Assembly: GCA_021777835.1 (NCBI GenBank)
Contig: JAJYDC010000003.1
Location: 1 to 64,000, forward strand
Direction: 5' to 3'
DNA length: 64,000 bases
Origin: Bacteroidota bacterium
GTDB lineage: Bacteria; Bacteroidota; Ignavibacteria; Ignavibacteriales; Ignavibacteriaceae
Part shown: positions 48,505-56,171 of the stretch, one piece after another
Position numbering within the stretch: position 1 is the first letter of the stretch
How the letters are laid out: each line of letters opens with the position of its first letter
The notes under the pieces: model-generated
Databases searched by the model: none
Told to the model about the DNA's origin: nothing
What the model saw: only the letters and a program-made list of their open reading frames with translations
Position numbers and translations under genes: made by a program

Positions 48505-49344
48505 ATGAAATGGCTCGTAATATTTCTTGTTTCAATAATAGTTTTTTTAACTTCAAATATTTGTGCGCAGGATGTGTTAAAAAAACAATTTGCTTATGCA
48601 AAGAATCTCTATTCCAATGAAGATTATTATGACGCTATTACGGAATTAAAAAGACTACTATTCTTTGATACCGGTTGCCACTATACTTTTGAGGCGTATA
48701 TGCTCATGGGAAAATCATATAAAATGGGCGGGAAGTTTTCTGATGCCATTTTGAATTATACGGACGCAGAACTTAATGCAAAAACAATACAACAGATTTA
48801 TCAAGCCAAAATTGAAATTATTAGAACAAACATTTTAAGGCGAACTACAGACAGAGCTCTGCAATTGCTGGGCGAACTTGAGAAAGACAAAAGATTTGCT
48901 CACAAAGCGAATGAAATTAATTATTGGCGTGGATGGGATTTTATGTTTGCAGACAAATGGGATGATGCCTCCAAATCATTTTCCAAGATTGACTCTTGTA
49001 AACAACTAAAATATTTAGCGGAGAAAGTACATAAAGATAAATATTCGGAAGTATTCTCAAATTTAATCTCACATTTTATTCCTGGTACAGGACAGATTTA
49101 TACCGGTAATTATTTTAGCGGTTTTCTTTCGCTCGGATGGAATATCCTTTGGGGGTATGTAACTGTAAATTCTTTTGCAGCGAATAGAATTTTTGATGGG
49201 CTAGTTGAACTGAATCTTTTATGGTTAAGGTTCTATAATGGCAACATTCAAAATGCACAGAACTTCGCTAAAGAAAAAAATTTAGTTATAACCAACAAAG
49301 CATTAAATTATCTTCAATTCAAGTACGATGGACTTAAACCTTAA
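48505..49344 (+). CDS. Exported TPR protein with PGTGQIY membrane domain
   Basis: The 279-residue protein resembles the preceding one: signal peptide (MKWLVIFLVSIIVFLTSNIC), TPR-like repeats (AKNLYSNEDYYDAITELKRL, EAYMLMGKSYKMGGKFSDAI), and a C-terminal hydrophobic part with SHFIPGTGQIYTGNYFSGFL, then LGWNILWGYVTVNSFAANRI. The PGxGQxYxG element is like that of TM2/DUF5683-type membrane proteins. It begins seven bases after the previous stop. Together with the exported YidD-like protein this is a compact three-gene module whose function is unknown. Confidence 0.7.
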   Translation: MKWLVIFLVSIIVFLTSNICAQDVLKKQFAYAKNLYSNEDYYDAITELKRLLFFDTGCHYTFEAYMLMGKSYKMGGKFSDAILNYTDAELNAKTIQQIYQAKIEIIRTNILRRTTDRALQLLGELEKDKRFAHKANEINYWRGWDFMFADKWDDASKSFSKIDSCKQLKYLAEKVHKDKYSEVFSNLISHFIPGTGQIYTGNYFSGFLSLGWNILWGYVTVNSFAANRIFDGLVELNLLWLRFYNGNIQNAQNFAKEKNLVITNKALNYLQFKYDGLKP

Positions 49345-49567
49345 ATAAAATGCAAAAGTTTAATTATATAATCGAGTAGAATTTGTTAATAAGCAAAAAT
49401 ATATTCTCTTGCATTTGTGGTTTTTAACTATATATACAACAAAAACTTAACGTTTTTTATTGGATATTGAGTCAAAATCGGCTTAAATTAAATTTAGAAA
49501 AAAAAATCATGTTACAATTTCAACAATTGATGCCAAATAAGAAATCTACCATCAGTAAGGAGGTTTA

Positions 49568-50173
49568 ATGAAAAAAGGAATGATTATAGGACTGTCAATT
49601 CTTGGGGGGATATTTTTCATTGTCGCAATGTTTATTATTTGGGGAATCAGTTCTTACAATAATTTGGTTACTTTAAGTGAAAGCGTTAACCAAAGTTGGA
49701 GTCAGGTCGAAAATCAATATCAAAGAAGAGCCGATCTTATTCCAAATTTGGTCAATACTGTAAAAGGTTACGCAAATTTTGAACGTGGAGTTCTAACAGA
49801 TGTTACAAATGCTCGTGCAAGCGTTGGACAATTGAAAGTTAGTAAAGATGTTTTGGATGATCCTCAAGCATTTCAAAAATTTCAAGCTGTTCAAGGACAG
49901 TTAAGCGGAGCACTTTCCAGGCTTCTGGTAACTGTTGAAAATTATCCAGATTTAAAAGCAAATGAAAATTTTCTTGAACTTCAGGCTCAGTTAGAGGGGA
50001 CCGAAAACAGAATTGCTGTAGAACGAAGAAAATTTAATGAGACAGTTCAAGGATATAATACAGATATTAGGAGATTTCCAACCTCGATACTTGCAGGGGC
50101 TTTTGGCTTTAGAAATAAACAATATTTCAAAGCTATAGCCGGTTCTGAAACACCTCCAAAAGTCGAATTCTAA
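49568..50173 (+). CDS. lemA: LemA family protein
   Basis: LemA proteins are anchored by one N-terminal helix and project a long helical bundle; many occur with TPM-domain genes, as here. The 201-residue protein starts with a transmembrane segment (IIGLSILGGIFFIVAMFIIW), then SYNNLVTLSESVNQSWSQVE, QYQRRADLIPNLVNTVKGYA and LTDVTNARASVG of the family core, and ends with RFPTSILAGAFGFR. AAGGAGG lies 6 nt before ATG. Its stop overlaps the next gene's start in TAATG. Function is not established in this phylum. Confidence 0.95.
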   Translation: MKKGMIIGLSILGGIFFIVAMFIIWGISSYNNLVTLSESVNQSWSQVENQYQRRADLIPNLVNTVKGYANFERGVLTDVTNARASVGQLKVSKDVLDDPQAFQKFQAVQGQLSGALSRLLVTVENYPDLKANENFLELQAQLEGTENRIAVERRKFNETVQGYNTDIRRFPTSILAGAFGFRNKQYFKAIAGSETPPKVEF

Positions 50174-50904
50174 TGAAGAAATTAGTTTTATTCATATTTT
50201 TTGTTTCTATTGGTTTTGGGCAGACCCAAAGCCAATACCCCGTATTAAAGAATTATGCTAACGATTTTTCAAACACTTTAAATTCTCAACAACTTGATTA
50301 TTTGAATTCTGAGCTTCGAGCTTTTGATGATTCTACAAGTAATCAGTTGGTAGTGTTAATGATATCCACAATCGGGGATAATTCTATTGAAGATTATGCT
50401 AACGAAACAGCGACTCAAAATAAAATAGGGACAAAGAAGAATGATAATGGAATATTGCTTGTGATTTCGAAAAACGATCACCGAGCAAGAATTGAAGTTG
50501 GATATGGGCTAGAAGGTGCATTACCTGACGCACTAGCTAGTTCCATTATCAGAAATGTAATGATCCCTTATTTTAAGCAAGACGATTATTTTGATGGAAT
50601 TCAAAAAGGAATTGATGCTATTATTTTAGCAACAAAAGGAGAGTACAAGGCAGAGAAAAAATCTAATAATAACAATGGTGCGCACGCGATATTTACAATT
50701 ATTATGCTAATATTCTTTGTTGTTACCTTTTTTATTAGAGGAGGTGGAGGGAAAGGCGGCGGCTTTTTATTCTGGGGAGGACTACTTGGCGGTGGATTAG
50801 GAGGATTTGGTGGTGGAAGCGGGGGGGGCAGTTTTGGCGGAGGTGGTGGTTTTAGCGGCGGCGGCGGCGGCTTTGGCGGCGGCGGTGCCAGCGGTAGTTG
50901 GTAA
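50173..50904 (+). CDS. TPM-domain protein (YgcG-like) with glycine-rich tail
   Basis: The 243-residue protein has a signal peptide, then a TPM domain (about residues 25-150): YPVLKNYANDFSNTLNSQQL, STSNQLVVLMISTIGDNSIE and GILLVISKNDHRARIEVGYG. A single transmembrane helix follows at about 177-190 (AIFTIIMLIFFVVTFFI). The last 50 residues are almost pure Gly, Ser and Phe. LemA-TPM pairs are frequent and are thought to act together at the membrane; phosphatase activity has been suggested for some TPM domains but is not shown here. Overlaps lemA by one base. Confidence 0.93.
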   Translation: MKKLVLFIFFVSIGFGQTQSQYPVLKNYANDFSNTLNSQQLDYLNSELRAFDDSTSNQLVVLMISTIGDNSIEDYANETATQNKIGTKKNDNGILLVISKNDHRARIEVGYGLEGALPDALASSIIRNVMIPYFKQDDYFDGIQKGIDAIILATKGEYKAEKKSNNNNGAHAIFTIIMLIFFVVTFFIRGGGGKGGGFLFWGGLLGGGLGGFGGGSGGGSFGGGGGFSGGGGGFGGGGASGSW

Positions 50905-51006
50905 AGCATTTTTAAGTATAAGATAATTTTAATCTTAAATCAGAATTGTTTACATGGTAAATACTTATTTTCATGTTGAAGTTTTATAACGCTTTTTTTA
51001 AACTTG

Positions 51007-51033
51007 TATATCAAATTAATTGATATATATTAA
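51007..51033. promoter_or_regulatory. Palindromic site upstream of the first ferredoxin gene
   Basis: TATATCAA, five bases, TTGATATA (51007-51027) is an 8-bp inverted repeat. Overlapping it, TTGATATATATTAA (51020-51033) differs by one base from the TTGATATATATCAA found before the acyl-CoA dehydrogenase gene. This is an FNR/CRP-type consensus candidate. It lies 54 bp before the ATG. Confidence 0.5.
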
Positions 51034-51086
51034 ATAATACTTAATCCCTATTTTGGGATAATTATCCGAGAGTGGAGAATTAAATT

Positions 51087-51419
51087 ATGGCTATAATGAT
51101 TACCGAAGAATGCATCAATTGCGGTGCTTGTGAACCAGAATGCCCGAATACTGCAATTTATGAAGGTGGAGTGAATTGGGAACTAGCTGGAAAGAATTAC
51201 AGTGCAGAAGACAATGCGCCGTCAGGTGCTACCAAATTCTACTCGAATGATTACTTTTATATCGTTCCCGACAAATGTACTGAGTGTAAAGGTTTTCATG
51301 ATGAGCCGCAATGCGCCGCTGTTTGTCCTGTCGATTGCTGCATTCCAGACCCCAATCATGTGGAAGATGAAGCAACTCTTTTGGCAAGGAAAGAATATCT
51401 TGATGGAATTGGAAGATAA
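51087..51419 (+). CDS. 2[4Fe-4S] ferredoxin, Alvin-type (copy 1)
   Basis: Small cytoplasmic electron carrier of 110 residues. The first cluster is [20 protein letters not shown] (Cys9, 12, 15, 19). The second is [20 protein letters not shown], a CxxC-x8-CxxxC arrangement typical of the Chromatium/YfhL family, followed by a short C-terminal extension. About 37 residues separate the clusters, an insert common in Bacteroidota homologues. An AGTGGAGAA site lies 9 nt before ATG. A terminator follows at 51470-51495. A near-identical gene follows at 51745; this copy alone has the TTGATATATATTAA palindrome upstream. Confidence 0.95.
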   Translation: MAIMITEECINCGACEPECPNTAIYEGGVNWELAGKNYSAEDNAPSGATKFYSNDYFYIVPDKCTECKGFHDEPQCAAVCPVDCCIPDPNHVEDEATLLARKEYLDGIGR

Positions 51420-51744
51420 CCTTATCAGTTACTAAAGTTCAATTTTTCCAAAATTGGTTCCTAGAATTTAGGGCATCAAAAGATGCCCTTTTTTTATGTA
51501 ATAAGCAAAAAATCTACAAATCGTTCAGTCGCCCATTACAGAGAAATGTATGTTCTCTATTCTCATATATGGCAATAGATTATTGTCTGGCGTCATAATT
51601 TAATTGGTTATTTTTCAATTCTAAAATATAAAAGTCAAATACAATATTGGCACAGTATTAGTTAAAAAGAATCAGAAATATTATGGAAACTAAATTTTTA
51701 ATAATTATAAATAATAAATGTTTAAGTAGTAAGGAGAATATATA
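51420..51744. other. Intergenic region between the two ferredoxin genes
   Basis: It contains the terminator at 51470-51495 and an A+T-rich stretch that must carry the promoter of the second ferredoxin. No palindrome like the one upstream of copy 1, no small gene and no repeat were seen. Confidence 0.6.
51470..51495 (+). terminator. Intrinsic terminator of ferredoxin copy 1
   Basis: AGGGCATC, loop AAAA and GATGCCCT form an 8-bp stem, followed by seven T residues. It lies 51 bases after the stop codon. Confidence 0.9.
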
Positions 51745-52077
51745 ATGGCGATAATGATCACACAAGAATGCATCAATTGCGGAGCCTGCGAACCTGAATG
51801 CCCAAATAATGCAATTTATGAAGGAGGAAACAGTTGGGAATTAGCAGGAAAAACTTACGGAGACGGTGAAGCTGCCCCCTCAGGCTCAAATGGATTTTAC
51901 TCAAATGACTATTTTTATGTAGTTCCAGATAAATGTACAGAATGCGAAGGCTTCCACGATACACCTCAGTGTCAGGATGTTTGTCCTGTGGACTGTTGCG
52001 TTGTTGATCCAAATCACACTGAAGATAAAGCTGCTTTAACGACTAAAAAAGAATATCTTGATTCAATTGGCAGGTAA
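51745..52077 (+). CDS. 2[4Fe-4S] ferredoxin, Alvin-type (copy 2)
   Basis: This 110-residue paralogue of the preceding ferredoxin keeps both clusters: [20 protein letters not shown], then CTECEGFHDTPQCQDVCPVD. Most differences fall in the segment between the clusters. AGTAAGGAG precedes ATG by about 9 nt. It has its own terminator at 52104-52130. The two genes have separate transcription units, so they probably serve different conditions or partners rather than dose alone. Confidence 0.95.
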   Translation: MAIMITQECINCGACEPECPNNAIYEGGNSWELAGKTYGDGEAAPSGSNGFYSNDYFYVVPDKCTECEGFHDTPQCQDVCPVDCCVVDPNHTEDKAALTTKKEYLDSIGR

Positions 52078-52103
52078 TTAGTATTTTTTACAATAGGGAA
52101 GAT

Positions 52104-52130
52104 AGAGGGCGCCAGGCGCCCTCTTTTATT
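52104..52130 (+). terminator. Intrinsic terminator of ferredoxin copy 2
   Basis: AGAGGGCG (52104-52111) pairs with CGCCCTCT (52117-52124) around a small loop and is followed by a T-rich tract. It lies 27 bases after the stop codon. Confidence 0.9.
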
Positions 52131-52350
52131 TAAGTATCGAGCAAATAATACAGTACTAACAAAATAGATAATTTTTCTTCAAAACTATCGACTTTCGCAG
52201 CCTTCATACTAATTTCACTTCTTTATTCATTTGTTAAACTTGTTTAATTTGCATAATAAAAATTGTTAATGCTCGTCTTGGCGAAATTAAGAATTTTGAA
52301 TGTGTCTTTTTGCGCTTTCTTAAATTATCCAAACGACAAAAGGTTCCAAT

Positions 52351-53196
52351 ATGAAGATCGGAAAGTATGAACTTAAAATAATCAATTCTGGATATTTTTG
52401 GCTCGACGGCGGAGCTATGTTTGGCATTATCCCCAAACCTCTTTGGGAAAAAACAAACCCCCCTGATTCCGCAAATAGGATTAAACTTTCGACAAGAAAT
52501 TTATTACTCTTAAATGGCAACCGGAAAATTTTAATCGATTCGGGAATGGGAAATAAATGGGATGCAAAATCAAAAAGCATATATTCTATAAATCAAGATG
52601 AATTTTCTTTGAACAAGGAATTAGGTAAAGCTGGAATTTCAGCAGGCGAAATAACGGATGTTATAATAACTCACCTCCATTTTGATCATACCGGTGGATC
52701 TATAAAATTGGAAAATGGAAAACTAATACCGGCTTTCCCTAATGCTAAATATTATGTGCAGAAAAAAAATTATGAGTGGGCGGTTAATCCCTCAGAAAGG
52801 GACCGGGGTAGTTATATAAAAGAAAATTTTGTTCCGTTATTCGAAGCTGGTTTGCTAAATCTTATCGACAATAATATCGATTTTGATGACGAGATTGAGT
52901 TTTTAGTTGTAAACGGTCATACCTTTTCTCAGCAGATTGTAAAAATATCTGACTCCTCCTCTACAGTTTTATATTGTGGCGATTTGATACCGACTTCTTC
53001 ACATATTCCGATTCCATATGTAATGGCCTACGACCTTCAACCTCTTATGGCCGTACAGGAAAAGAAAAATATTTTATCTCAAGCTAATGAAGAACAATGG
53101 AAATTGTTTTTTGAACACGATCCCGAGTTTGCTTTAGCCACAATTAAAAGAACTGATAAAGGATTTCAAGTTGATGAAAAATTCAGAGAATTGTGA
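52351..53196 (+). CDS. Metallo-beta-lactamase-fold hydrolase
   Basis: The 281-residue cytoplasmic protein has the MBL metal signature HLHFDHTGG in VIITHLHFDHTGGS, with later ligands in VNGHTFSQQIV and the aspartate of YCGDLIPTSSH. It resembles the quorum-quenching/lactonase-like and glyoxalase-like branch, but the sequence does not identify the substrate. No strong ribosome binding site is seen. Its last 23 bases overlap the following Rieske gene in another frame, so both are likely cotranslated. Confidence 0.85.
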   Translation: MKIGKYELKIINSGYFWLDGGAMFGIIPKPLWEKTNPPDSANRIKLSTRNLLLLNGNRKILIDSGMGNKWDAKSKSIYSINQDEFSLNKELGKAGISAGEITDVIITHLHFDHTGGSIKLENGKLIPAFPNAKYYVQKKNYEWAVNPSERDRGSYIKENFVPLFEAGLLNLIDNNIDFDDEIEFLVVNGHTFSQQIVKISDSSSTVLYCGDLIPTSSHIPIPYVMAYDLQPLMAVQEKKNILSQANEEQWKLFFEHDPEFALATIKRTDKGFQVDEKFREL

Positions 53197-53533
53197 GCAA
53201 GTTGATTTAGATGGCTTTAAAAGAGTATGCCCAATAAAAAACCTTTCTGAACAAAACGGAAAAAGATTTATGGTTAGCGATGTCGAGATTGCAGTCTTTT
53301 TAGTTAATGGAAAAGTTTATGCTCTTAATAATATCTGTCCGCATCAGCACACGGCTTTAATTTATGATGGCTTTATTGAGGACGGATATGTTATTTGTCC
53401 AGCTCATGGCTGGATGTTTAACCTTGAAACAGGCAAAATGCCCTTAAACAGAAAAGGTCTTGAAAGTTATCCTACTTTAATCTGTAATGAAAATGTCTAT
53501 GTGAAGGTTGAAAAAAAAGAACCAAAATGGTAA
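53174..53533 (+). CDS. Rieske [2Fe-2S] ferredoxin-like protein
   Basis: This 119-residue soluble Rieske protein has the two ligand boxes CPHQHTAL and CPAHGWMF, with RVCPIKNLSEQNGKRFMVSD at the start. This fits NirD-like or dioxygenase-type ferredoxins used as electron carriers for oxygenases or reductases. No membrane anchor is present. The start at 53174 (ATG) is 23 bases within the end of the MBL gene; a TTG three bases earlier is an alternative. Partner oxygenase genes are absent from the window. It lies 19 bp before queG. Confidence 0.9.
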   Translation: MKNSENCEQVDLDGFKRVCPIKNLSEQNGKRFMVSDVEIAVFLVNGKVYALNNICPHQHTALIYDGFIEDGYVICPAHGWMFNLETGKMPLNRKGLESYPTLICNENVYVKVEKKEPKW

Positions 53534-53552
53534 CAAGAAATATTTTTGTTGA

Positions 53553-54473
53553 ATGAAAATTACAAATGATATAATTGTTCAGAAAGCAAAATCAAATGGA
53601 TTTGATTTGGTTGGCTTTGCAAAAGCAGATGAGCTAAAGGAAGAAATTAATCATCTTGAAGAATGGCTTGCCAAAGGTTATCAGGCAGAGATGTCTTACA
53701 TGGGAAACAACGTGAATAAAAGAAAAGATGTCTCAAAAATTTTAGATAATGCAAAAAGCGTAATTTCATTAGGATTAAATTATTACCGCGATATAAAATT
53801 TCCAGGTAAGCCTGAGACAGGCAAAGTTTCAAGATATGCATGGGGAAAAGATTATCATCTTATTATATGGGAAAAACTTTCGCAATTAGAAAGCGAACTA
53901 AAAGAAATAGATCATAACTTTGAATCAAAATCTTATGCCGATACTGGTCCTGTCATGGATAAAGTATGGGCTTTAAAATCCGGTTTAGGTTGGATGGGCA
54001 AGCATACAAACTTAATTAATAAAGAATTTGGAAGCTGGTTCTTTATCGCAACAATTATTACAAACTTTGAATTTGACTATGCAATTCCTATCCCTGATTT
54101 TTGCGGTACGTGCACAGCCTGTATAGATGCTTGTCCAACAGAAGCAATCGTCAATCCATATATTATAGATTCTAATAAGTGTATCTCTTTTTTGACTATA
54201 GAGAACAAGAATGAAATATCTAAAGAGTTTAAGAGAAAACTAGATAACTGGATTTTTGGCTGCGATATTTGCCAGGATGTCTGTCCCTGGAATATAAAAT
54301 TTTCTCAAGAAACCTTATCCGAAGATTTTAATCATTCTGAAAATATGGAACTTAATTTGAACGAAATTCTGGAGATGAACGAAGACGGATTCAAATCAAA
54401 ATTTTTAAATAGCCCAGTAAAAAGGACAAAACTGTCGGGACTCAAAAGAAATGCATTATTTCTATTACAATAA
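53553..54473 (+). CDS. queG: Epoxyqueuosine reductase QueG
   Basis: QueG is a cobalamin- and iron-sulfur-dependent enzyme that performs the last step of queuosine synthesis in tRNA. The 306-residue protein carries the two [4Fe-4S] motifs FCGTCTACIDACPTEAI and CDICQDVCPWN. YADTGPVMDKVWALKSGLGW and GKHTNLINKEFGSWFF are typical of the family's core. The C-terminal HEAT-like extension of long QueG forms is truncated. Other queuosine genes are not in the window. It belongs to the same rightward run as the Rieske and MBL genes. Confidence 0.95.
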   Translation: MKITNDIIVQKAKSNGFDLVGFAKADELKEEINHLEEWLAKGYQAEMSYMGNNVNKRKDVSKILDNAKSVISLGLNYYRDIKFPGKPETGKVSRYAWGKDYHLIIWEKLSQLESELKEIDHNFESKSYADTGPVMDKVWALKSGLGWMGKHTNLINKEFGSWFFIATIITNFEFDYAIPIPDFCGTCTACIDACPTEAIVNPYIIDSNKCISFLTIENKNEISKEFKRKLDNWIFGCDICQDVCPWNIKFSQETLSEDFNHSENMELNLNEILEMNEDGFKSKFLNSPVKRTKLSGLKRNALFLLQ

Positions 54474-54601
54474 TTATTGTTTGCTTCATTCCTAATAGAT
54501 AAATTGAAACCTTCAGCTAAGAAATGAATCTAATTATAAATACATATAAAACAATATTTTATTAAACAGGATTTTTTGAAATAATAGTAAACGGAGAAAA
54601 T

Positions 54602-55546
54602 ATGGCAGATAATCATTTTAAAGTTATAATCATCGGTTCAGGACCGGCAGGATTTACAGCAGCCTTGTACACAGCAAGGGCAAACCTAAGTCCTTTAATG
54701 TTTGAAGGAATGCAGCCCGGAGGACAGCTTACTATTACAACAGAGGTAGAAAATTATCCCGGCTTTGAACATGGTATTCAAGGGCCGGAGCTTATGGATA
54801 TTATGCGAAAGCAAGCTCAAAGATTTGGTGCAAAATCTGTTTATCAAGAAATCACAGAAGTTGATTTTTCTAAGCGCCCATTTGTTCTGAAATCCTATGA
54901 CGAAGTTTATACCGCTGATTCCGTAATTGTTTCTACAGGCGCTTCAGCAAGACTTCTAGGCTTGGAAAGTGAAAATAAATATATGGGCTATGGTGTTTCC
55001 GCTTGTGCAACTTGCGATGGATTTTTCTTTAAGGGTCTAAAAATACTTGTCGTTGGCGGAGGAGATACAGCAATGGAAGAAGCAAATTATTTAACAAAGT
55101 TTGCCTCGGAAGTTACAATTGTACATCGACGTGATGAATTTCGTGCTTCAAAAATTATGCTCGATAGGGCTAAAAGAAATCCCAAAATAAAATTTCTAAT
55201 GAATAAAGTAATTAAAGAAGTTGTTGGAAAAGATGAGAATGGCAGAAAGTCAATGACCGGAGTGATTCTTCGTGATACAAAAGATAATTCAACTTCGCCG
55301 ATCGACGCAGATGGTTTGTTCATGGCAATTGGGCATAAACCGAACACTGATTTATTTAAGGGAATATTGGATATGGACGAAACCGGCTACTTAAAAGTAA
55401 AACCGGGTTCTACTTACACAAATATTGAAGGTGTTTTTGCTGCCGGAGATGTTGCTGATAAAACATATCGTCAAGCTATTTCTGCAGCAGGAACCGGATG
55501 TATGGCTGCAATTGATGCGGAACGCTGGTTAGAATCGCAAGAATAA
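54602..55546 (+). CDS. trxB: Thioredoxin-disulfide reductase
   Basis: TrxB uses NADPH and FAD to reduce thioredoxin in the cytoplasm. The 314-residue protein has the FAD motif IIGSGPAGFTAALYTA, the redox dithiol SACATCDGFF with Cys135 and Cys138, the NADPH-binding motif VVGGGDTAMEEANYL, and GVFAAGDVADKTYRQAISAA near the end. Length and order fit the low-molecular-weight bacterial enzyme. Weak AACGGAG lies 5 nt before ATG. A strong terminator follows at 55561-55588. Confidence 0.97.
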   Translation: MADNHFKVIIIGSGPAGFTAALYTARANLSPLMFEGMQPGGQLTITTEVENYPGFEHGIQGPELMDIMRKQAQRFGAKSVYQEITEVDFSKRPFVLKSYDEVYTADSVIVSTGASARLLGLESENKYMGYGVSACATCDGFFFKGLKILVVGGGDTAMEEANYLTKFASEVTIVHRRDEFRASKIMLDRAKRNPKIKFLMNKVIKEVVGKDENGRKSMTGVILRDTKDNSTSPIDADGLFMAIGHKPNTDLFKGILDMDETGYLKVKPGSTYTNIEGVFAAGDVADKTYRQAISAAGTGCMAAIDAERWLESQE

Positions 55547-55560
55547 AATTACGAAAAATT

Positions 55561-55588
55561 AAAGCCGGCTTGTTGCCGGCTTTTTTTT
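55561..55588 (+). terminator. Intrinsic terminator of trxB
   Basis: AAAGCCGGC (55561-55569) pairs with GCCGGCTTT (55575-55583), followed by a run of T. It lies 15 bases after the trxB stop and overlaps the end of the convergent membrane-protein gene. Confidence 0.93.
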
Positions 55589-55943
55589 ACTTAGCAAGGT
55601 CTTTTGATTCGAATTTTTTAGATAGAAGATTAGCAACTACAAAACCGATACCCGTTATTGTAAATAAAGAAAAAGGTACATAATAGTCACGTCCTAAAAT
55701 GTCCTCCAACATTAATCCGAGGCCTAATCCTATTCCGAAAAAAATAGAAATTATCCCTACTTTCAACATTCTATTTGGATCTCTTTTTCTTTCGAAATAC
55801 TCTTTTATTGAATCTGCAGAAAGACCTTTTTCAATCAGCATTTGTCTCTCCCTAAACCTAAAATAGTAATATGCGATAAGTACGAGTCCTATTACAAGGA
55901 ACATTACTATTGGTACAAAAACTCCAACAACTCCTGCATTCAT
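55587..55943 (-). CDS. Small membrane protein (DUF6249-like), predicted ECF sigma target
   Basis: The 118-residue protein has three hydrophobic helices (about residues 6-26, 61-78 and 88-107) with YFRFRERQMLIEKGL between the first and second, the mark of a small family often linked to ECF sigma operons. Its function is unknown. AAGGAA lies about 9 nt before ATG. It is divergent from the sigma factor gene, and the promoter-like pair TGTAACC-N17-GTCATAA at 56026-56056 points towards it. It may therefore belong to the sigma factor's regulon. Confidence 0.75.
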   Translation of the reverse strand: MNAGVVGVFVPIVMFLVIGLVLIAYYYFRFRERQMLIEKGLSADSIKEYFERKRDPNRMLKVGIISIFFGIGLGLGLMLEDILGRDYYVPFSLFTITGIGFVVANLLSKKFESKDLAK

Positions 55944-56025
55944 TTTTAATTTCCTTTCTAAATTTTTTCTAAATATTCAAACTGAAATATCTAATTTCTA
56001 GTTCTTTTATTTATTCTCTCAAAGC

Positions 56026-56056
56026 TTATGACTTGTATTTGCGCGAATAGGTTACA
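56026..56056 (-). promoter_or_regulatory. Predicted ECF sigma promoter, towards the membrane-protein gene
   Basis: On the minus strand this reads TGTAACC, 17 bases, GTCATAA. The identical elements and spacing recur on the plus strand at 56135-56165. The predicted transcript start is about 56019, leaving a leader of roughly 75 bases before the ATG at 55943. Confidence 0.65.
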
Positions 56057-56134
56057 AAAAAAATTATTGCATCTTATGTTACTTGTAAATATTTTTAGAC
56101 TAACATATGCTTTCCTATTATCTTTTTACTAATA

Positions 56135-56165
56135 TGTAACCTTTTAAATGGTGAGTTAGTCATAA
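56135..56165 (+). promoter_or_regulatory. Predicted ECF sigma promoter, autoregulatory, near-leaderless
   Basis: TGTAACC, 17 bases and GTCATAA face the ECF sigma gene, whose ATG is at 56172. A start 6-8 bases after the -10-like element falls at about 56171-56173, so the mRNA would be leaderless or nearly so. No Shine-Dalgarno precedes the ATG, in agreement. Confidence 0.65.
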
Positions 56166-56171
56166 AAGTAG

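Noticed and set aside
50601-50909. Proline-rich open frame on the minus strand
   Set aside because: It is the complement of the glycine-rich tail of the TPM-domain gene and has no independent support.
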